Shown: positions 1-9,580, numbered from the stretch's first letter. The stretch is 64,000 bases of DNA from Bradyrhizobium sp. ISRA430 (GCF_029909975.1 NZ_CP094516.1:4092001-4156000); one strand, 5' to 3'. Notes: a model not told the origin generated them from the letters alone. Translations and numbers: made by a program.

Positions 1-315
1 GCTGGAGAGCTCGCCCTGGGCCGCTTGGAATTTCTGGAAGGCTGCGGGGTCGTTGAGCACCTCGGGCGTCGCCTGGACGCTGCCGACCTTGGCGCGCGCG
101 TTGGTAACCCCGAGCAGGACGTCCTTCTCCTGCTGGGCAAAGCCCTTCACCGAGTTGACGAGATTGGGCACGAGATCGGAGCGGCGTTGATACTGGTTCA
201 CGACCTCCGACCAGTTGGCCTTGATCTGCTCATCCTGGCTCTGGATCGCGTTGTAGCCGCAATTGGTCAGGCTGAGCGAAGCCAGCGCCGCCAGCACTGT
301 CAGGATCTTGCGCAT
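1..315 (-). CDS. lemA: LemA family protein, N-terminal part (gene runs off the window)
   Basis: The frame starts with ATG at 315 and stays open to the window edge (105 codons). It begins with a lipoprotein-like leader, MRKILTVLAALASLSLTNCG, with a lipobox-type Cys, followed by the conserved LemA stretch around NYQRRSDLVPNLVNSVKGFA. LemA proteins are short membrane-anchored helical-bundle proteins of poorly defined function, often encoded beside TPM-domain proteins, which here would lie outside the window. The family assignment rests on the RR-DLVPNLV motif and is confident. The C-terminal part cannot be seen. Confidence 0.88.
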   Translation of the reverse strand, partial: MRKILTVLAALASLSLTNCGYNAIQSQDEQIKANWSEVVNQYQRRSDLVPNLVNSVKGFAQQEKDVLLGVTNARAKVGSVQATPEVLNDPAAFQKFQAAQGELSS

Positions 316-533
316 CAAATTTCTCCCGATGGAAACCGGGACAAACTATCAGATGAAGCGCGCGAGGCGCCAGATGTCTTGCGCCAGAGGCGCAAAAGGC
401 AGCCGACTGACGCAAGCCTCTTGCCTATCACCGGCTGGTGCGCGACGCGCTGGAGATGACCGAGCTGCGCGTACTCTCGGCACTCCAGACTGGACAAAAT
501 CCCGGCGCAGTATCGTCGCCCTGCGTTCTCCAC

Positions 534-571
534 CGTCGTCCCGGACAAGCGCAGCGAAGTCCGGGACGACG
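534..571. repeat. Perfect 13-bp stem-loop, intergenic palindromic repeat or bidirectional terminator
   Basis: CGTCGTCCCGGAC at 534-546 is exactly inverted at 559-571 around a 12-nt loop. It lies between the 3' end of the coxL-like gene (588) and the upstream side of lemA. This type of GTCCCGGAC hairpin recurs in Bradyrhizobium intergenic regions. It has no T tract, so a REP-like element is as likely as a terminator. Confidence 0.6.
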
Positions 572-587
572 AGTTGATAATGACGAG

Positions 588-2909
588 CTAACCCGCCTTC
601 GCGTCCCTGATCGCCTGCCAGATCTTCTGCGGCGTAAGCGGGGTGTTGAGCTGGGTGATGCCAAGCTCGGCGAGCGCGTCCATCACGCCGTTGGTGACGC
701 AGGGCGGGCCGCCGATGGCGCCGGATTCGCCGCAGCCCTTGGCGCCGAGCGGATTGGTGCGGCAGGGCGCTGAATCGTCCAGCGTCACGACGATCGGCGG
801 AACGTCGTCGGCGCGCGGGATGCAGTAGTCCTGGTAGCTCGCGGTGAGGAGCTGGCCATCCGCATCATAGGACACGCCTTCATAGAGCGCCTGGCCGATG
901 CCCTGCGCGACGCCGCCGTGGATCTGGCCCGTCACCAGCATCGGGTTCACGGCCACGCCGACGTCGTCGACCGTGGTGTAGCGCACGACGCGCGACACGC
1001 CGGTCTCGGGGTCGATCTCGACCTCGCAGATATGCGTGCCGTTCGGCCAGCTCGGCCCGTCGACCTCACCTTCCGAATCGACGCTGAGCTTGGCGCCGCC
1101 TTCTTTCTCGGCGAGCTCGAACAGGCCGATGCGGCGGTCGGTGCCGACCACGGTGAGCATGCCGCCCTGATATTCGATGTCCTCGACCGACGTCTCGAGC
1201 ACGTTGGCCGCCTTCTCGCGCGCTTTCTGGATCAGGTCGTTGGAGGAGACGGCGACCGCGGTGCCGCCGACGAACAGAGAACGCGAGCCGACGCTGCCGA
1301 AGCCCATCGCAAGATCGGTGTCGCCCTGGACGACGTCGATCTTGTCCATGGGGATGCCGAGCGTGTCGGAGATCATCTGGGTGTAGGTGGTCTGCAGGCC
1401 CTGCCCCATTGCCTGGGTGCCGGAATGAAGGATGACGCGGCCCTGCGAGGTCGCATGCAGGCTGACTTTCTCGGTATGCGCGCGACCGCCGGTCCATTCG
1501 ATGTAGGAGGTGAGTCCGCGACCGTAGAGCAGGCCCTTCTTCTTCGCGGCCCTCTTGCGCGCGGCAAAGCCGTCCCAGTCGGCAAGCTTGGTGGCGCGGT
1601 CGAGCATGTGCGCGAAGGCGCCGGAATCATAGACCTGGCCGGCCGCGTTGGTGTAGGGGAGCTGGGCCGGCTTGATGTAGTTCACTTTGCGGATCGCACG
1701 CGGATCCATGCCGATCTTTCGGGCGGCAGCGTCAAACAGGCGTTCGACGATGAAGACGGCCTCGGGCCGACCTGCGCCGCGATAGGCGCCGACCGGTGCG
1801 GTGTGGGTCATCACCGTCTTCACTTCGAAATGCACCAGCGGCAGGTCGTAGACGCCGGTCTGCACGAAGGGACCGAGCACCAGCGGGATGATGTTGGCCG
1901 CCCCCGAGGAATAGGCGCCGGTGCAGCCGATGGACTTGACGCGATAGGCCAGCACCTTGCCCTTCTCATCCAGCGCGAACGACGCGGTCGAGGTGAGGTC
2001 GCGGCCATGGGTGCCGCTGACGAACTCGTCGGTGCGGTCGCCGCGCCAGCGGATCTTCTTGTTCAGCTTGGTCGCGGCATAGGCGACGATGCCGTCCTCG
2101 GGATAGAGGTTGGTCTTCTGGCCAAAACCGCCGCCGATGTCGCCGACAAGCACGCGCACGCTGTCCTTGGGACGCTTGAGCACGGCTTCCGCCAGCACGT
2201 CGCGGGTCGAAGCCGGCGTCTGCGACTGCACGTGCAGCAGGAGGCGTCCGGACGTCTTGTCGATCTCGGCAATGGTCGAGCGCGGCTCCATCGCCGAGGG
2301 CACGAGACGCTGGCTGACGATGTCGAGCTCGACCGTGTGCGCGGCCTTCGCGAAGGCCTCGTCGACCTTGGCGGCGTCGCCATAGCTCATTGCGCCGACG
2401 ATGTTGTCGGGCGCCTCCGGCCACACCACGGGCGCGCCCGGTTTTACGGCTTCGACGGGATCGACCACAGCCGGCTGCACGTCGTACTCGACCACGATCG
2501 CTTCGGCCGCGGTCTGGGCCAGTACGCGGGACGACGCAACGACCGCCGCCACCGCCTCGCCGCCGTAGCGCACGACCTCATGGGCGAGCAGGCGACGCGG
2601 CGGCACAGTCATCGGCTTGCCGTCGGGGCGCTTGAAGATATTCAGGGTCGGGATGCTGCCGATGTCGTCCTTGATGAGGTCGGCGCCAGTATAAACGGCT
2701 GTGACGCCCGGCATTGCCGCCGCGGCGCTGGTGTCGATCGAGACGATCTTGGCGTGAGCATGCGGCGAGCGCAGCACGTGCAGCCACAGCGCGCCATCCT
2801 CCGGCTTGTCGTCGATGAACTGTCCCTTCCCGGTAAGCAGTCGCTGGTCTTCCAAACGCTTGACGGGCTGCCCTGCTCCGAAACGCAAATTGCCGGGAAG
2901 AATGTTCAT
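588..2909 (-). CDS. Xanthine dehydrogenase family molybdopterin-binding subunit (form II CoxL-like)
   Basis: A 773-residue large subunit of a molybdenum hydroxylase, the usual length for CoxL homologues. Visible motifs are the Mo-pterin loop GGGFGQK at about 259-265, AYRGAGR at 375-381 and the catalytic Glu in GCGESG near 728. AYRGAGR is the form II signature; form I, the proven CO dehydrogenase, has AYXCSFR. The substrate is therefore uncertain and need not be CO. No FAD (CoxM) or 2Fe-2S (CoxS) subunit gene lies next to it: downstream is a hairpin and lemA, upstream an unrelated protease gene. The ATG at 2909 gives a normal CoxL N terminus. Confidence 0.9.
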   Translation of the reverse strand: MNILPGNLRFGAGQPVKRLEDQRLLTGKGQFIDDKPEDGALWLHVLRSPHAHAKIVSIDTSAAAAMPGVTAVYTGADLIKDDIGSIPTLNIFKRPDGKPMTVPPRRLLAHEVVRYGGEAVAAVVASSRVLAQTAAEAIVVEYDVQPAVVDPVEAVKPGAPVVWPEAPDNIVGAMSYGDAAKVDEAFAKAAHTVELDIVSQRLVPSAMEPRSTIAEIDKTSGRLLLHVQSQTPASTRDVLAEAVLKRPKDSVRVLVGDIGGGFGQKTNLYPEDGIVAYAATKLNKKIRWRGDRTDEFVSGTHGRDLTSTASFALDEKGKVLAYRVKSIGCTGAYSSGAANIIPLVLGPFVQTGVYDLPLVHFEVKTVMTHTAPVGAYRGAGRPEAVFIVERLFDAAARKIGMDPRAIRKVNYIKPAQLPYTNAAGQVYDSGAFAHMLDRATKLADWDGFAARKRAAKKKGLLYGRGLTSYIEWTGGRAHTEKVSLHATSQGRVILHSGTQAMGQGLQTTYTQMISDTLGIPMDKIDVVQGDTDLAMGFGSVGSRSLFVGGTAVAVSSNDLIQKAREKAANVLETSVEDIEYQGGMLTVVGTDRRIGLFELAEKEGGAKLSVDSEGEVDGPSWPNGTHICEVEIDPETGVSRVVRYTTVDDVGVAVNPMLVTGQIHGGVAQGIGQALYEGVSYDADGQLLTASYQDYCIPRADDVPPIVVTLDDSAPCRTNPLGAKGCGESGAIGGPPCVTNGVMDALAELGITQLNTPLTPQKIWQAIRDAKAG

Positions 2910-3037
2910 TCCGTTGTATTCCTCAAGTCAGATTTGACGGGCGGGTTTTAGCGGATTTCCCCGGCGAGACAACTCGATGAGCCCGATGGGCGCGCGGTGC
3001 ATGGGCGCCATGCACGGGCGAACATACGATTGGACGG

Positions 3038-4120
3038 CTAGGATCGGCTGACGTCGACAATGTCAACATTGACGTCGCGCGTTTCGGAGCCGTGCTTGAC
3101 GGTCAATCGCACCGAGCGTCCCGTCCCGAGCTGCTCGAGCTGGTCCGTAAGATCGGACATCCGGCGCACCGGCTTGCCATCGGCTTCCGTGATGACGTCA
3201 CCGAGCGCCCCCGTCGTGAAATTCACCCCGCGTATGCCTGCGCGTTCGGCTGGGCTGCCGGGCGACGTGCGAACCACAATCAGCCCCTCGACACCGATGC
3301 GTGTGGCGACATCCTCATTCGCCGTGACGATACCAATGCCAGGAGTCGGTACCCGCCCATTCTTGATGAGCTGGGGGACCACCCGATTCACCACATCGAT
3401 CGGAATGGCAAAGCCAATGCCGGCGTTTGACCCCGACGGGGAGATGATGGCCGAGGTGACGCCGATCAGCCGGCCCGCCGAATCGAGCAATGGTCCGCCC
3501 GAATTACCGGGATTGATCGCGGCATCGGTCTGGATCACGTTGGAGATCTCGCGCCCTGCACTAGTTGGCAACCGGCGCTTCAACGCGCTGATGATCCCGC
3601 TCGTCATCGATTCATCGAGGCCAAAGGGATTGCCGATGGCAAAGGCCGATTGGCCCACCCTCAGATCGCTCGAGCTGCCGAGTGCCACGGGCGGGGGCAG
3701 TTGGCGCACGCTCCTGATGCGGAGCACGGCAAGATCGTAGTTCGGCGCTGTCCCGATCAGGTCGACCTTCGTGACCTCGCCCGATGCGAAGCGAACCGCG
3801 ACTTCGTTGGCATTCTCGACCACATGATTATTGGTGACGATGTGACCATCATTGTCCCAGACAAATCCAGTGCCGGAGGCGGCGCGCCCTTCCTCTTCCA
3901 TCAGCGGGCTGGCCGCAGATCTCGCTGCGACCTGAACGACCGATGGAGATACGCGGTCGAAGATTTCGATGCTCGCTCTCTCGGCATCCGAGAGTGGACC
4001 GCGTGGCTCAACCGCGCGGGCGACAGGGCTCGTCCATGGCGCAAAATGGATTTTCGTGGCGGTCGCCAGGAGCAACACGATTGCCAATATTGACGCAGCG
4101 ATTCCGAGGCGACGGTCCAT
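3038..4120 (-). CDS. HtrA/DegP-type (S1C) serine protease with one PDZ domain
   Basis: From the ATG at 4120 the protein has 360 residues. An uncleaved signal anchor lies at about 4-24 (LGIAASILAIVLLLATA), then a trypsin-like domain with a complete triad: His99 in TNNHVV, Asp129 in YDLAVLRI and Ser207 in GNSGGPLL. A single PDZ domain fills about 255-355. A TTG 18 nt upstream would add six residues, but the ATG puts the basic MDRR directly before the membrane segment. The role is probably periplasmic quality control. It is transcribed alone, separated from its neighbours by 128 and about 200 nt. Confidence 0.9.
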   Translation of the reverse strand: MDRRLGIAASILAIVLLLATATKIHFAPWTSPVARAVEPRGPLSDAERASIEIFDRVSPSVVQVAARSAASPLMEEEGRAASGTGFVWDNDGHIVTNNHVVENANEVAVRFASGEVTKVDLIGTAPNYDLAVLRIRSVRQLPPPVALGSSSDLRVGQSAFAIGNPFGLDESMTSGIISALKRRLPTSAGREISNVIQTDAAINPGNSGGPLLDSAGRLIGVTSAIISPSGSNAGIGFAIPIDVVNRVVPQLIKNGRVPTPGIGIVTANEDVATRIGVEGLIVVRTSPGSPAERAGIRGVNFTTGALGDVITEADGKPVRRMSDLTDQLEQLGTGRSVRLTVKHGSETRDVNVDIVDVSRS

Positions 4121-4328
4121 GCCGGCTACCGGAAACAAAATTGAAGATCGTTGAACTCGAGGTGCATCTGAGCCCGCCCAAACGTGGCTCTCGCAGCAAC
4201 GCTGCAGACGCGCAGAGGTTTCAAGTCCGACCAGGAATTGGGATGGAGCAGTGACCTTTTGTCTCGGGCCCAGTCGTCAGCAATGAATAACTCGGTCGGG
4301 TAGCGTAGACGTGTCGCCAGATCACGAC

Positions 4329-5204
4329 CTACGCCAGCTCCCGCAATGCCGTTTCCACAAGCTTGCGCTGCTCGGCATTAAGCGCGGCCTGCGGCGGGAT
4401 GGGGTCGCCGACGTCGTAGCCCTGGATCGAAAGGCCCGCCTTGATGCAGGCTGCGAGATTGAACCGGGCGAAGGCTTCGTTGATGCGCCACAGCCTGCGC
4501 TGGAGCGCCATGGCCTCGTCCCAACGGCCGGCCCTGCAGAGATCGTAGAGCGCGACGCTCTGGCGCGGGATGATGCAGGCCGGGCCCGCCATCCAGCCGA
4601 CACCACCGATCAGCATCACGGCCGCCGGGATGTGGGCCGAGGCCGAGAACACGCGCAAGCGATTGCCGCAGCGATTCATGATCGATAGCAGCCGGCCGGT
4701 GTTGGTCGAGGCATCCTTGATGTAGCCGATGCGCGGGTGCTCGGCGAGGCGCGCGATGACGTCGAGCGTCAGGTCGGAGCGTTGGAATTGCGGATTGGTG
4801 TAGATGACGACGGGAATGTCGACGGCATCCGCGATGCTGCGGAAGTAGGATTCGACCTGCGCGTCGGCGAGCGGGAAATAGGCTTCCAGAATCGCGAGGA
4901 TGCCATCGGCGCCGAGCATCTGATACGCCTTTGCCTGTGCCACCGCATCTGCAGTCGAGGTCGAGGCGACACCGGCCACGACAGGCACGCGGCCCTTCGC
5001 GGCCTCGACGGTGGTCTGCACCACAGCGGTACGCTGTGCCGCATTGAGATACGCGAACTCGCCGGTCGATCCCAACGGCGTCAGTCCGTGCACCCCGGTA
5101 CCGATCAAATCGTCGCAGAGCCTGCCGAGGACATTCGTGCGAACTGTGCCGTCGGCATTAACGGGCGAGACGAGATAGGGAAAGACGCCGTGGAAATCGG
5201 GCAT
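4329..5204 (-). CDS. Dihydrodipicolinate synthase (DapA)-family lyase/aldolase
   Basis: A 291-residue (beta/alpha)8 class I aldolase of normal length. It has the pyruvate-binding GSTGE near residue 46, the Tyr of VVIYTNP near 135 and the Schiff-base Lys of YIKDAS near 163. DapA itself makes lysine precursors, but the family includes many 2-keto acid aldolases and dehydratases. With no lysine-pathway neighbours here, the substrate cannot be fixed. It is a monocistronic gene between an HtrA gene and a VOC gene, all on the same strand. Confidence 0.85.
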   Translation of the reverse strand: MPDFHGVFPYLVSPVNADGTVRTNVLGRLCDDLIGTGVHGLTPLGSTGEFAYLNAAQRTAVVQTTVEAAKGRVPVVAGVASTSTADAVAQAKAYQMLGADGILAILEAYFPLADAQVESYFRSIADAVDIPVVIYTNPQFQRSDLTLDVIARLAEHPRIGYIKDASTNTGRLLSIMNRCGNRLRVFSASAHIPAAVMLIGGVGWMAGPACIIPRQSVALYDLCRAGRWDEAMALQRRLWRINEAFARFNLAACIKAGLSIQGYDVGDPIPPQAALNAEQRKLVETALRELA

Positions 5205-5314
5205 GTCAGGGAATGATCCGGCAGATCGGGCATCGCTCGCGCGACACCGGCGGTGCTAACATGACGCCGAAGGGCCGGCAAGCGAACGCCAGCAGCCGTT
5301 CGCGCGCGAGCCGG

Positions 5315-6280
5315 CTATACCTTGATGAGCCGCACCCGTGTGCCCCAGGGATCGATCGCCTCCACGCCATTCGCAAGCGCCGTGACTTGCGCACCACCCT
5401 TGCGCAGACGCTCCTCCTGCGCGGCGAGCAGTTCCTGCTTCTCCGTCACCAGCGAGAACCATGCGAGGCCTGTCGCGCTGTCGTCGCGTCGACCGGCGCC
5501 CTGGCTCTGCCAGACGTTCATGCCGAGGTGATGGTGATAGCGGCCCGATGACAGGAACGATGCACCGTTGCGGCGGCGGGTCGGGTCGAGCCCGACCGTG
5601 CCGTGATAGAAGCTCTCGGCTTTTGCGAGATCGCCGACACGCAAATGCATGTGGCCGATGCGCAGGCCGTCCGGCGCCTTGGCATAGTCGCTGACGCGCG
5701 GATTGGTCAGCGACAGCAGATCGGGGATGTTGAGCTCGTCGGTCGCCATCTTCACGCTGCCCTCGCTCCAGTGCCATTGCGAGGGATCGCGGTCGGCATA
5801 GACCTCGATGCCGTTGCCTTCGGGATCGTCGAGATAGACGGATTCGCTGACAAGATGATCGGCGAAGCCGGACAGCGGCACGCGACGCGAGGCGGCATGG
5901 ACCAGCCAGCGCGCCAGATCCTTGCGCGTCGGCATCAGGAAGGCGGTGTGGTAGAGGCCGGCCGAGTTGCGCGGCTCGATCGCGGCGTCGGGACGGGCCT
6001 CCAGCACGAGCAGCGGGATTCCGGCGGTGCCGAGTTGAGCCGAGCTCGCCGCGCGCTCCATCACGGTGAGCCCGAGCACGTCGCGGTAGTAATCCGCAAC
6101 CACATCCAGATTTTTGACCCGCAACGTCACCATGCCGACCCGCATCGGCGTGCGGCTGGCATAGGTCGGTCCGGCGCCCACCGGATTGCCCTCGGCGCGC
6201 GCTGCGCCCGCAGCGGCGGCTGCAAGCGACGTCGCACCGGCGAGGTAAAGCAGGGTGCGGCGGGTGAGATCGATGGTCAT
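5315..6280 (-). CDS. Tat-exported VOC (vicinal oxygen chelate) family protein, two-domain
   Basis: 321 residues. The N terminus has a twin-arginine-type leader (TRRTLLYLAGA, then an Ala-rich stretch to about 29). Two glyoxalase/extradiol-dioxygenase-like modules follow, the first starting at MVTLRVKNLDVVADYYRDVL (about 49) and the second at HMHLRVGDLAKAESFYHGTV (about 210). His residues in both modules (GLYHTAF, SGRYHHHLG) could bind metal. The arrangement resembles CatE-type catechol 2,3-dioxygenases, but export by Tat is unusual for those, so the substrate is open. The start at 6280 is the only one that keeps the leader. Confidence 0.82.
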   Translation of the reverse strand: MTIDLTRRTLLYLAGATSLAAAAAGAARAEGNPVGAGPTYASRTPMRVGMVTLRVKNLDVVADYYRDVLGLTVMERAASSAQLGTAGIPLLVLEARPDAAIEPRNSAGLYHTAFLMPTRKDLARWLVHAASRRVPLSGFADHLVSESVYLDDPEGNGIEVYADRDPSQWHWSEGSVKMATDELNIPDLLSLTNPRVSDYAKAPDGLRIGHMHLRVGDLAKAESFYHGTVGLDPTRRRNGASFLSSGRYHHHLGMNVWQSQGAGRRDDSATGLAWFSLVTEKQELLAAQEERLRKGGAQVTALANGVEAIDPWGTRVRLIKV

Positions 6281-6485
6281 GGGTTAAGGCTCTCCCTGAA
6301 GATCCGTGAGGCCGTCGGCCACAATGTCGGACGGATTGCTACACGGTCCCGTGAACGGGTCCCAATCACAACTGCGTCGACCGGGGCAATACGGGAGACG
6401 GCAACGAAGGCCAGTCCTGACCATCCGGCCAGTTTCCGGATCGCCCGCGGCATCCCAGATTGAGGACAACAGACAGGAGTTGTCC

Positions 6486-7352
6486 ATGACCGACGTCACC
6501 CCCCTCTCCGCGCTATCGTGCGCGCTCGCGGATGTCGTGGCGCGCTGCACCCCTTCCATCGTCTCCGTGCATTCGCATCGCGCTCGCGCGTCCGGCTTCG
6601 TCTGGAAGCCCGGCCTCATCATCACCGCCGACGAGGCGCTGGCGGACGAGGGCGAGGTCGAGATCAGGCTGGCCGACGGCACCGCGGTGGCCGCAACCAT
6701 CGCCGGCCGCGACCATACGACCGATATCGCCGTGCTCCGCGCCAGCACAGACATTGCCCCGGTCAAGCTCGCCGCCACGGTCCCGGCGCTTGGCGCGCTC
6801 TCGATCGTGGTCGCAACCGACCGCGGTGCGCCGTCAGCCAGCCTCGGCCTGGTGTCGGCCGCCGGCCAGGGCTGGCGCAGCCTGCGCGGCGGCGACATCG
6901 ACGCGCGGATCGAGCTCGACGTTCGCCTGCGTCCGAGCCAGGAGGGCGGGCTCGCGCTGAATGCGGCGGGTGAAGCCTTCGGCATGGCCGTGCTCGGCCC
7001 GCGACGCGTGCTGGTGATCCCGACGGCAACGATCGAGCGCGTCGCCACACAGCTCGAGACGCGCGGCCACATCGCCCGCGGATATCTTGGCCTCGGACTC
7101 CAGCCGGTGCGGCTCGACGATGGCATCGGTGCGATGGTGATGAATGTCGACAAGGCCGGGCCTTCCGCGGCGGCCGGCATCCGCCAGGGCGACGTGATCG
7201 TGGCCGTCAACGATCAAAAGCTCGTTGGGGTGCGCGCGCTGTCGCGGACGCTCGGGCCCGCCAGCGTCGGCGCGGTGGTCGATGTCGCGGTGCGCCGCGG
7301 CGGTGAGCCGGTCAACTTCAAGGTCACCGTCGGCGAAAGGCCCGAGGCGTGA
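6486..7352 (+). CDS. HtrA-fold protein with PDZ domain, catalytic His and Ser replaced (probable pseudoprotease)
   Basis: The ATG at 6486 follows CAGGAGT at a good distance; the frame is open further upstream but without homology. The protein has 288 residues, no signal peptide, a trypsin-like domain and a C-terminal PDZ domain (about 200-285). Against the HtrA at 3038-4120, the catalytic His position is Glu50 (ITADEAL), the Asp is kept (Asp80, TDIAVLR) and the Ser position is Glu153 (PSQEGGLAL for PGNSGGPLL). It should therefore not cleave peptides. It overlaps the next gene, a LuxR-type HTH protein, by 4 nt, which suggests a cytosolic sensing or scaffolding role (inference). Confidence 0.85.
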   Translation: MTDVTPLSALSCALADVVARCTPSIVSVHSHRARASGFVWKPGLIITADEALADEGEVEIRLADGTAVAATIAGRDHTTDIAVLRASTDIAPVKLAATVPALGALSIVVATDRGAPSASLGLVSAAGQGWRSLRGGDIDARIELDVRLRPSQEGGLALNAAGEAFGMAVLGPRRVLVIPTATIERVATQLETRGHIARGYLGLGLQPVRLDDGIGAMVMNVDKAGPSAAAGIRQGDVIVAVNDQKLVGVRALSRTLGPASVGAVVDVAVRRGGEPVNFKVTVGERPEA

Positions 7353-7720
7353 GCGACGACATCACGCCGGAGATCGTGCTGGCGCTTGCGATCGACGATC
7401 CCGCCCTCGCCGATCGCCTTGCCGCGATCCTCGGTGGCGTCGCGGGACTGCGGCTCGCCGGTCCCGGCGAGCAGGCCACCGCGACCGTGGTCGCGCGCAC
7501 CGCGCCCGGCATGGCCGACGACTTCGCGCTGACGCAGCGCGAGCTCGCCGTACTGGCGCTGATGGCGGAGGGCGCTTCGAACAAGATGATCGCGCGCCAG
7601 CTCGGCATTTCCGTTCACACCGTGAAATTCCATGTCGGCTCGCTGCTCGACAAGCTCGATGCCACCGGCCGCACCGACGCGGTCGCTCATGCAGCGCGCC
7701 GCGGCGTGATCAATCTGTAG
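7349..7720 (+). CDS. LuxR/FixJ-type HTH regulator, short form
   Basis: GTG at 7349 overlaps the stop of the upstream gene (GTGA), so the two are translationally coupled. It has 123 residues. The C-terminal 62 form a clear LuxR-type helix-turn-helix (LTQRELAVLALMAEGASNKM, then GISVHTVKFHVGSLLDKL). The N-terminal half is too short for a full receiver domain and lacks the acidic pocket and phospho-acceptor pattern. It may respond to the pseudoprotease rather than to a kinase (inference). Confidence 0.87.
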   Translation: MSDDITPEIVLALAIDDPALADRLAAILGGVAGLRLAGPGEQATATVVARTAPGMADDFALTQRELAVLALMAEGASNKMIARQLGISVHTVKFHVGSLLDKLDATGRTDAVAHAARRGVINL

Positions 7721-7732
7721 GCGCATCGGGAC

Positions 7733-8809
7733 CTATTGCGCTGACGGTACCGGGAACTGAAGCTGGATCGTCAGCCCTGGCGTACTGTCGCGCAGTGCAA
7801 TTTCGGCGCCATGCAGGCGCGCAATCGCGGCAACAAGGCTTAGGCCCAGGCCGTTACCGGGCGTGTAGCGGCTCTGCTCGAGCCTGTAGAAGCGCTTGAA
7901 AACGTGGTCGCGTTGGTCCGGCGGAATGCCGGGGCCATCATCGGCAATCGCAATCACCGCACCGCCGCCGGAGTGCCGGCAGGTCACGGTCACCTGTCCA
8001 CCCGCGCGGCCGTGCTTGATCGCGTTGTCGACGAGATTTGCGATGGCGTCGAACAAGAGGTCGCGATCGCCCGTGACCGACACCTCGCGATCACCGACCA
8101 GGCTAAGGCGCGTCGAAACCTGCTCGGCAGCGGCGTCATAGAGTTCGACGACCTCGCCGGCGAGCTCGGCGAGGTTGAGCGCGCGAAAGGCGCTCCTGCG
8201 GGCGCGAGTCTCGATCTCGGATATTCGCGTGATCGAAGCGAACATGCCGAGCACGGCGTCGAGATCGGCGATGGTGTCGCCGATCAACGTCGCGTCGGCC
8301 TCGCTGTTACGCGGGGTGTGATAGGCCTTTTCCAGCCGGCCGCGCATGCGCGTCAGCGGCGTGCGCAGGTCGTGGGCGACGTTGTCGCTGACCTGCTTGA
8401 CCTCGCCCATCAGCGTCTCGATGCGATCCAGCATCAGATTGAGGTTCTCCGCGACGCGGTCCCATTCATCATGGCTGCCGCGCAGGGGAATCCGCCGGTC
8501 GAGACCGGCGAGCATGATGGCACGACTGGTCGCATTGATCTCTTCGATCCGCCCCACCGTGCGCCGCGTCACCAGCACCGCGGCGAGCCCGGCCAGCACC
8601 AGGAGCAGGATCGCGACCGCGATCATTGCGAGCTCGATCATCGCCGTGAAGCCGTCGTGATCGCCGACTTCGCCGAGCCGGCTCCGCACATAGCCGAGCG
8701 TTCCGAAATAGACATAGGCCATGATCGCCGCGACGATCAGCCCGAACGCCGCGATCGCGATCAGCGCCAGGCGAAAGGTCGAGGAGCGGAGCGTCTTAGC
8801 CAGGAGCAC
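7733..8809 (-). CDS. Sensor histidine kinase (HAMP, HisKA, HATPase)
   Basis: 358 residues from a GTG at 8809 that overlaps the end of the response regulator gene by 14 nt. There are two membrane segments (about 12-33 and 57-83) with only a very short loop between them, then HAMP, HisKA with phospho-acceptor His in VAHDLRTPLTRMRGRLE, and the ATPase boxes NAIKHG, DDGPGIP and GNGLGLSLV. The small periplasmic loop suggests intramembrane or envelope sensing. Its partner is the OmpR-type regulator encoded immediately upstream. Confidence 0.92.
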   Translation of the reverse strand: MLLAKTLRSSTFRLALIAIAAFGLIVAAIMAYVYFGTLGYVRSRLGEVGDHDGFTAMIELAMIAVAILLLVLAGLAAVLVTRRTVGRIEEINATSRAIMLAGLDRRIPLRGSHDEWDRVAENLNLMLDRIETLMGEVKQVSDNVAHDLRTPLTRMRGRLEKAYHTPRNSEADATLIGDTIADLDAVLGMFASITRISEIETRARRSAFRALNLAELAGEVVELYDAAAEQVSTRLSLVGDREVSVTGDRDLLFDAIANLVDNAIKHGRAGGQVTVTCRHSGGGAVIAIADDGPGIPPDQRDHVFKRFYRLEQSRYTPGNGLGLSLVAAIARLHGAEIALRDSTPGLTIQLQFPVPSAQ

Positions 8810-9488
8810 GGAGGCAATATCCGATGCCGCGGATGGTGTGGATCAGCGGATAGGCCTGGCTATCGTCGACCTTGCGGCGGACGCGGCCGACATAGACGTC
8901 AATGATATTGGTGGAGGGATCGAAATGCAGGTCCCAGACGTGCTGGAGCAGCATCGCACGGGACACGACGCGGCCCTCGTTACGGACGAGATATTCTAGG
9001 AGCTGGAACTCGCGCGGCAGCAGCGGGATCTTCCGGCCGCGGCGGCTGGCGCAGCGCGCAATCAGGTCGATGGCGAGATCGCCGACCCGCAAGATCGTCT
9101 CCTTGGCGATGGTCTCGCTGCGGCGGCCGAGCGCCTCGAGCCGCGCCAGCAGTTCGACGAAGGAAAACGGCTTGACGAGATAGTCGTCGCCGCCGGCGCG
9201 CAGGCCCCGCACGCGATCGTCGACCTCACCGAGCGCGGAGATGATCAGGAAGGGCGCGGCAACGCCGTCGTCGCGCAACTGCCGCATCACGGTGATGCCG
9301 TCGATATCGGGCAGCATGCGGTCGATCGTGATCACCGCATAGTCGCGCGCGGCACCGTGGCTCAGCGCTTCGCGGCCGGTCGCGGCGAGATCGACCTCAT
9401 AACCCGAGGTCGTCAGCTCCTCGGCGAGCTGGCCTGCGGTTTCCGGGTCGTCCTCGACGACCAGGATGCGGCGGTGACCTCCGGTCAT
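8796..9488 (-). CDS. OmpR/PhoB-family response regulator
   Basis: 230 residues. The receiver domain (about 7-120) has the acidic pair EDD at 12-14, the phospho-acceptor Asp in TIDRMLPDIDG near 56 and the conserved Lys in YLVKPF. The C-terminal winged-helix DNA-binding domain follows (about 130-228; PLLPREFQLLEYLVRNEGRV, VYVGRVRRKVD). It is cotranscribed with the kinase downstream. The regulon is unknown; the nearest other target candidate is the glycine-rich exported protein encoded just upstream on the same strand. Confidence 0.93.
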   Translation of the reverse strand: MTGGHRRILVVEDDPETAGQLAEELTTSGYEVDLAATGREALSHGAARDYAVITIDRMLPDIDGITVMRQLRDDGVAAPFLIISALGEVDDRVRGLRAGGDDYLVKPFSFVELLARLEALGRRSETIAKETILRVGDLAIDLIARCASRRGRKIPLLPREFQLLEYLVRNEGRVVSRAMLLQHVWDLHFDPSTNIIDVYVGRVRRKVDDSQAYPLIHTIRGIGYCLRAPG

Positions 9489-9580
9489 GACGAACTCCGC
9501 GCGACGGTCGCCACCAGACTATCCCGGTCTGGGGCTGAGCGGAACTGCCCGGTGGCGATCGCGACAATGGTACGGCGATG

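Noticed and set aside
918..2951. 677-codon open frame on the plus strand
   Set aside because: Antisense to the CoxL-like gene; high-GC mirror of its codon positions, rich in Asp/Arg/Gly/His with no domain.
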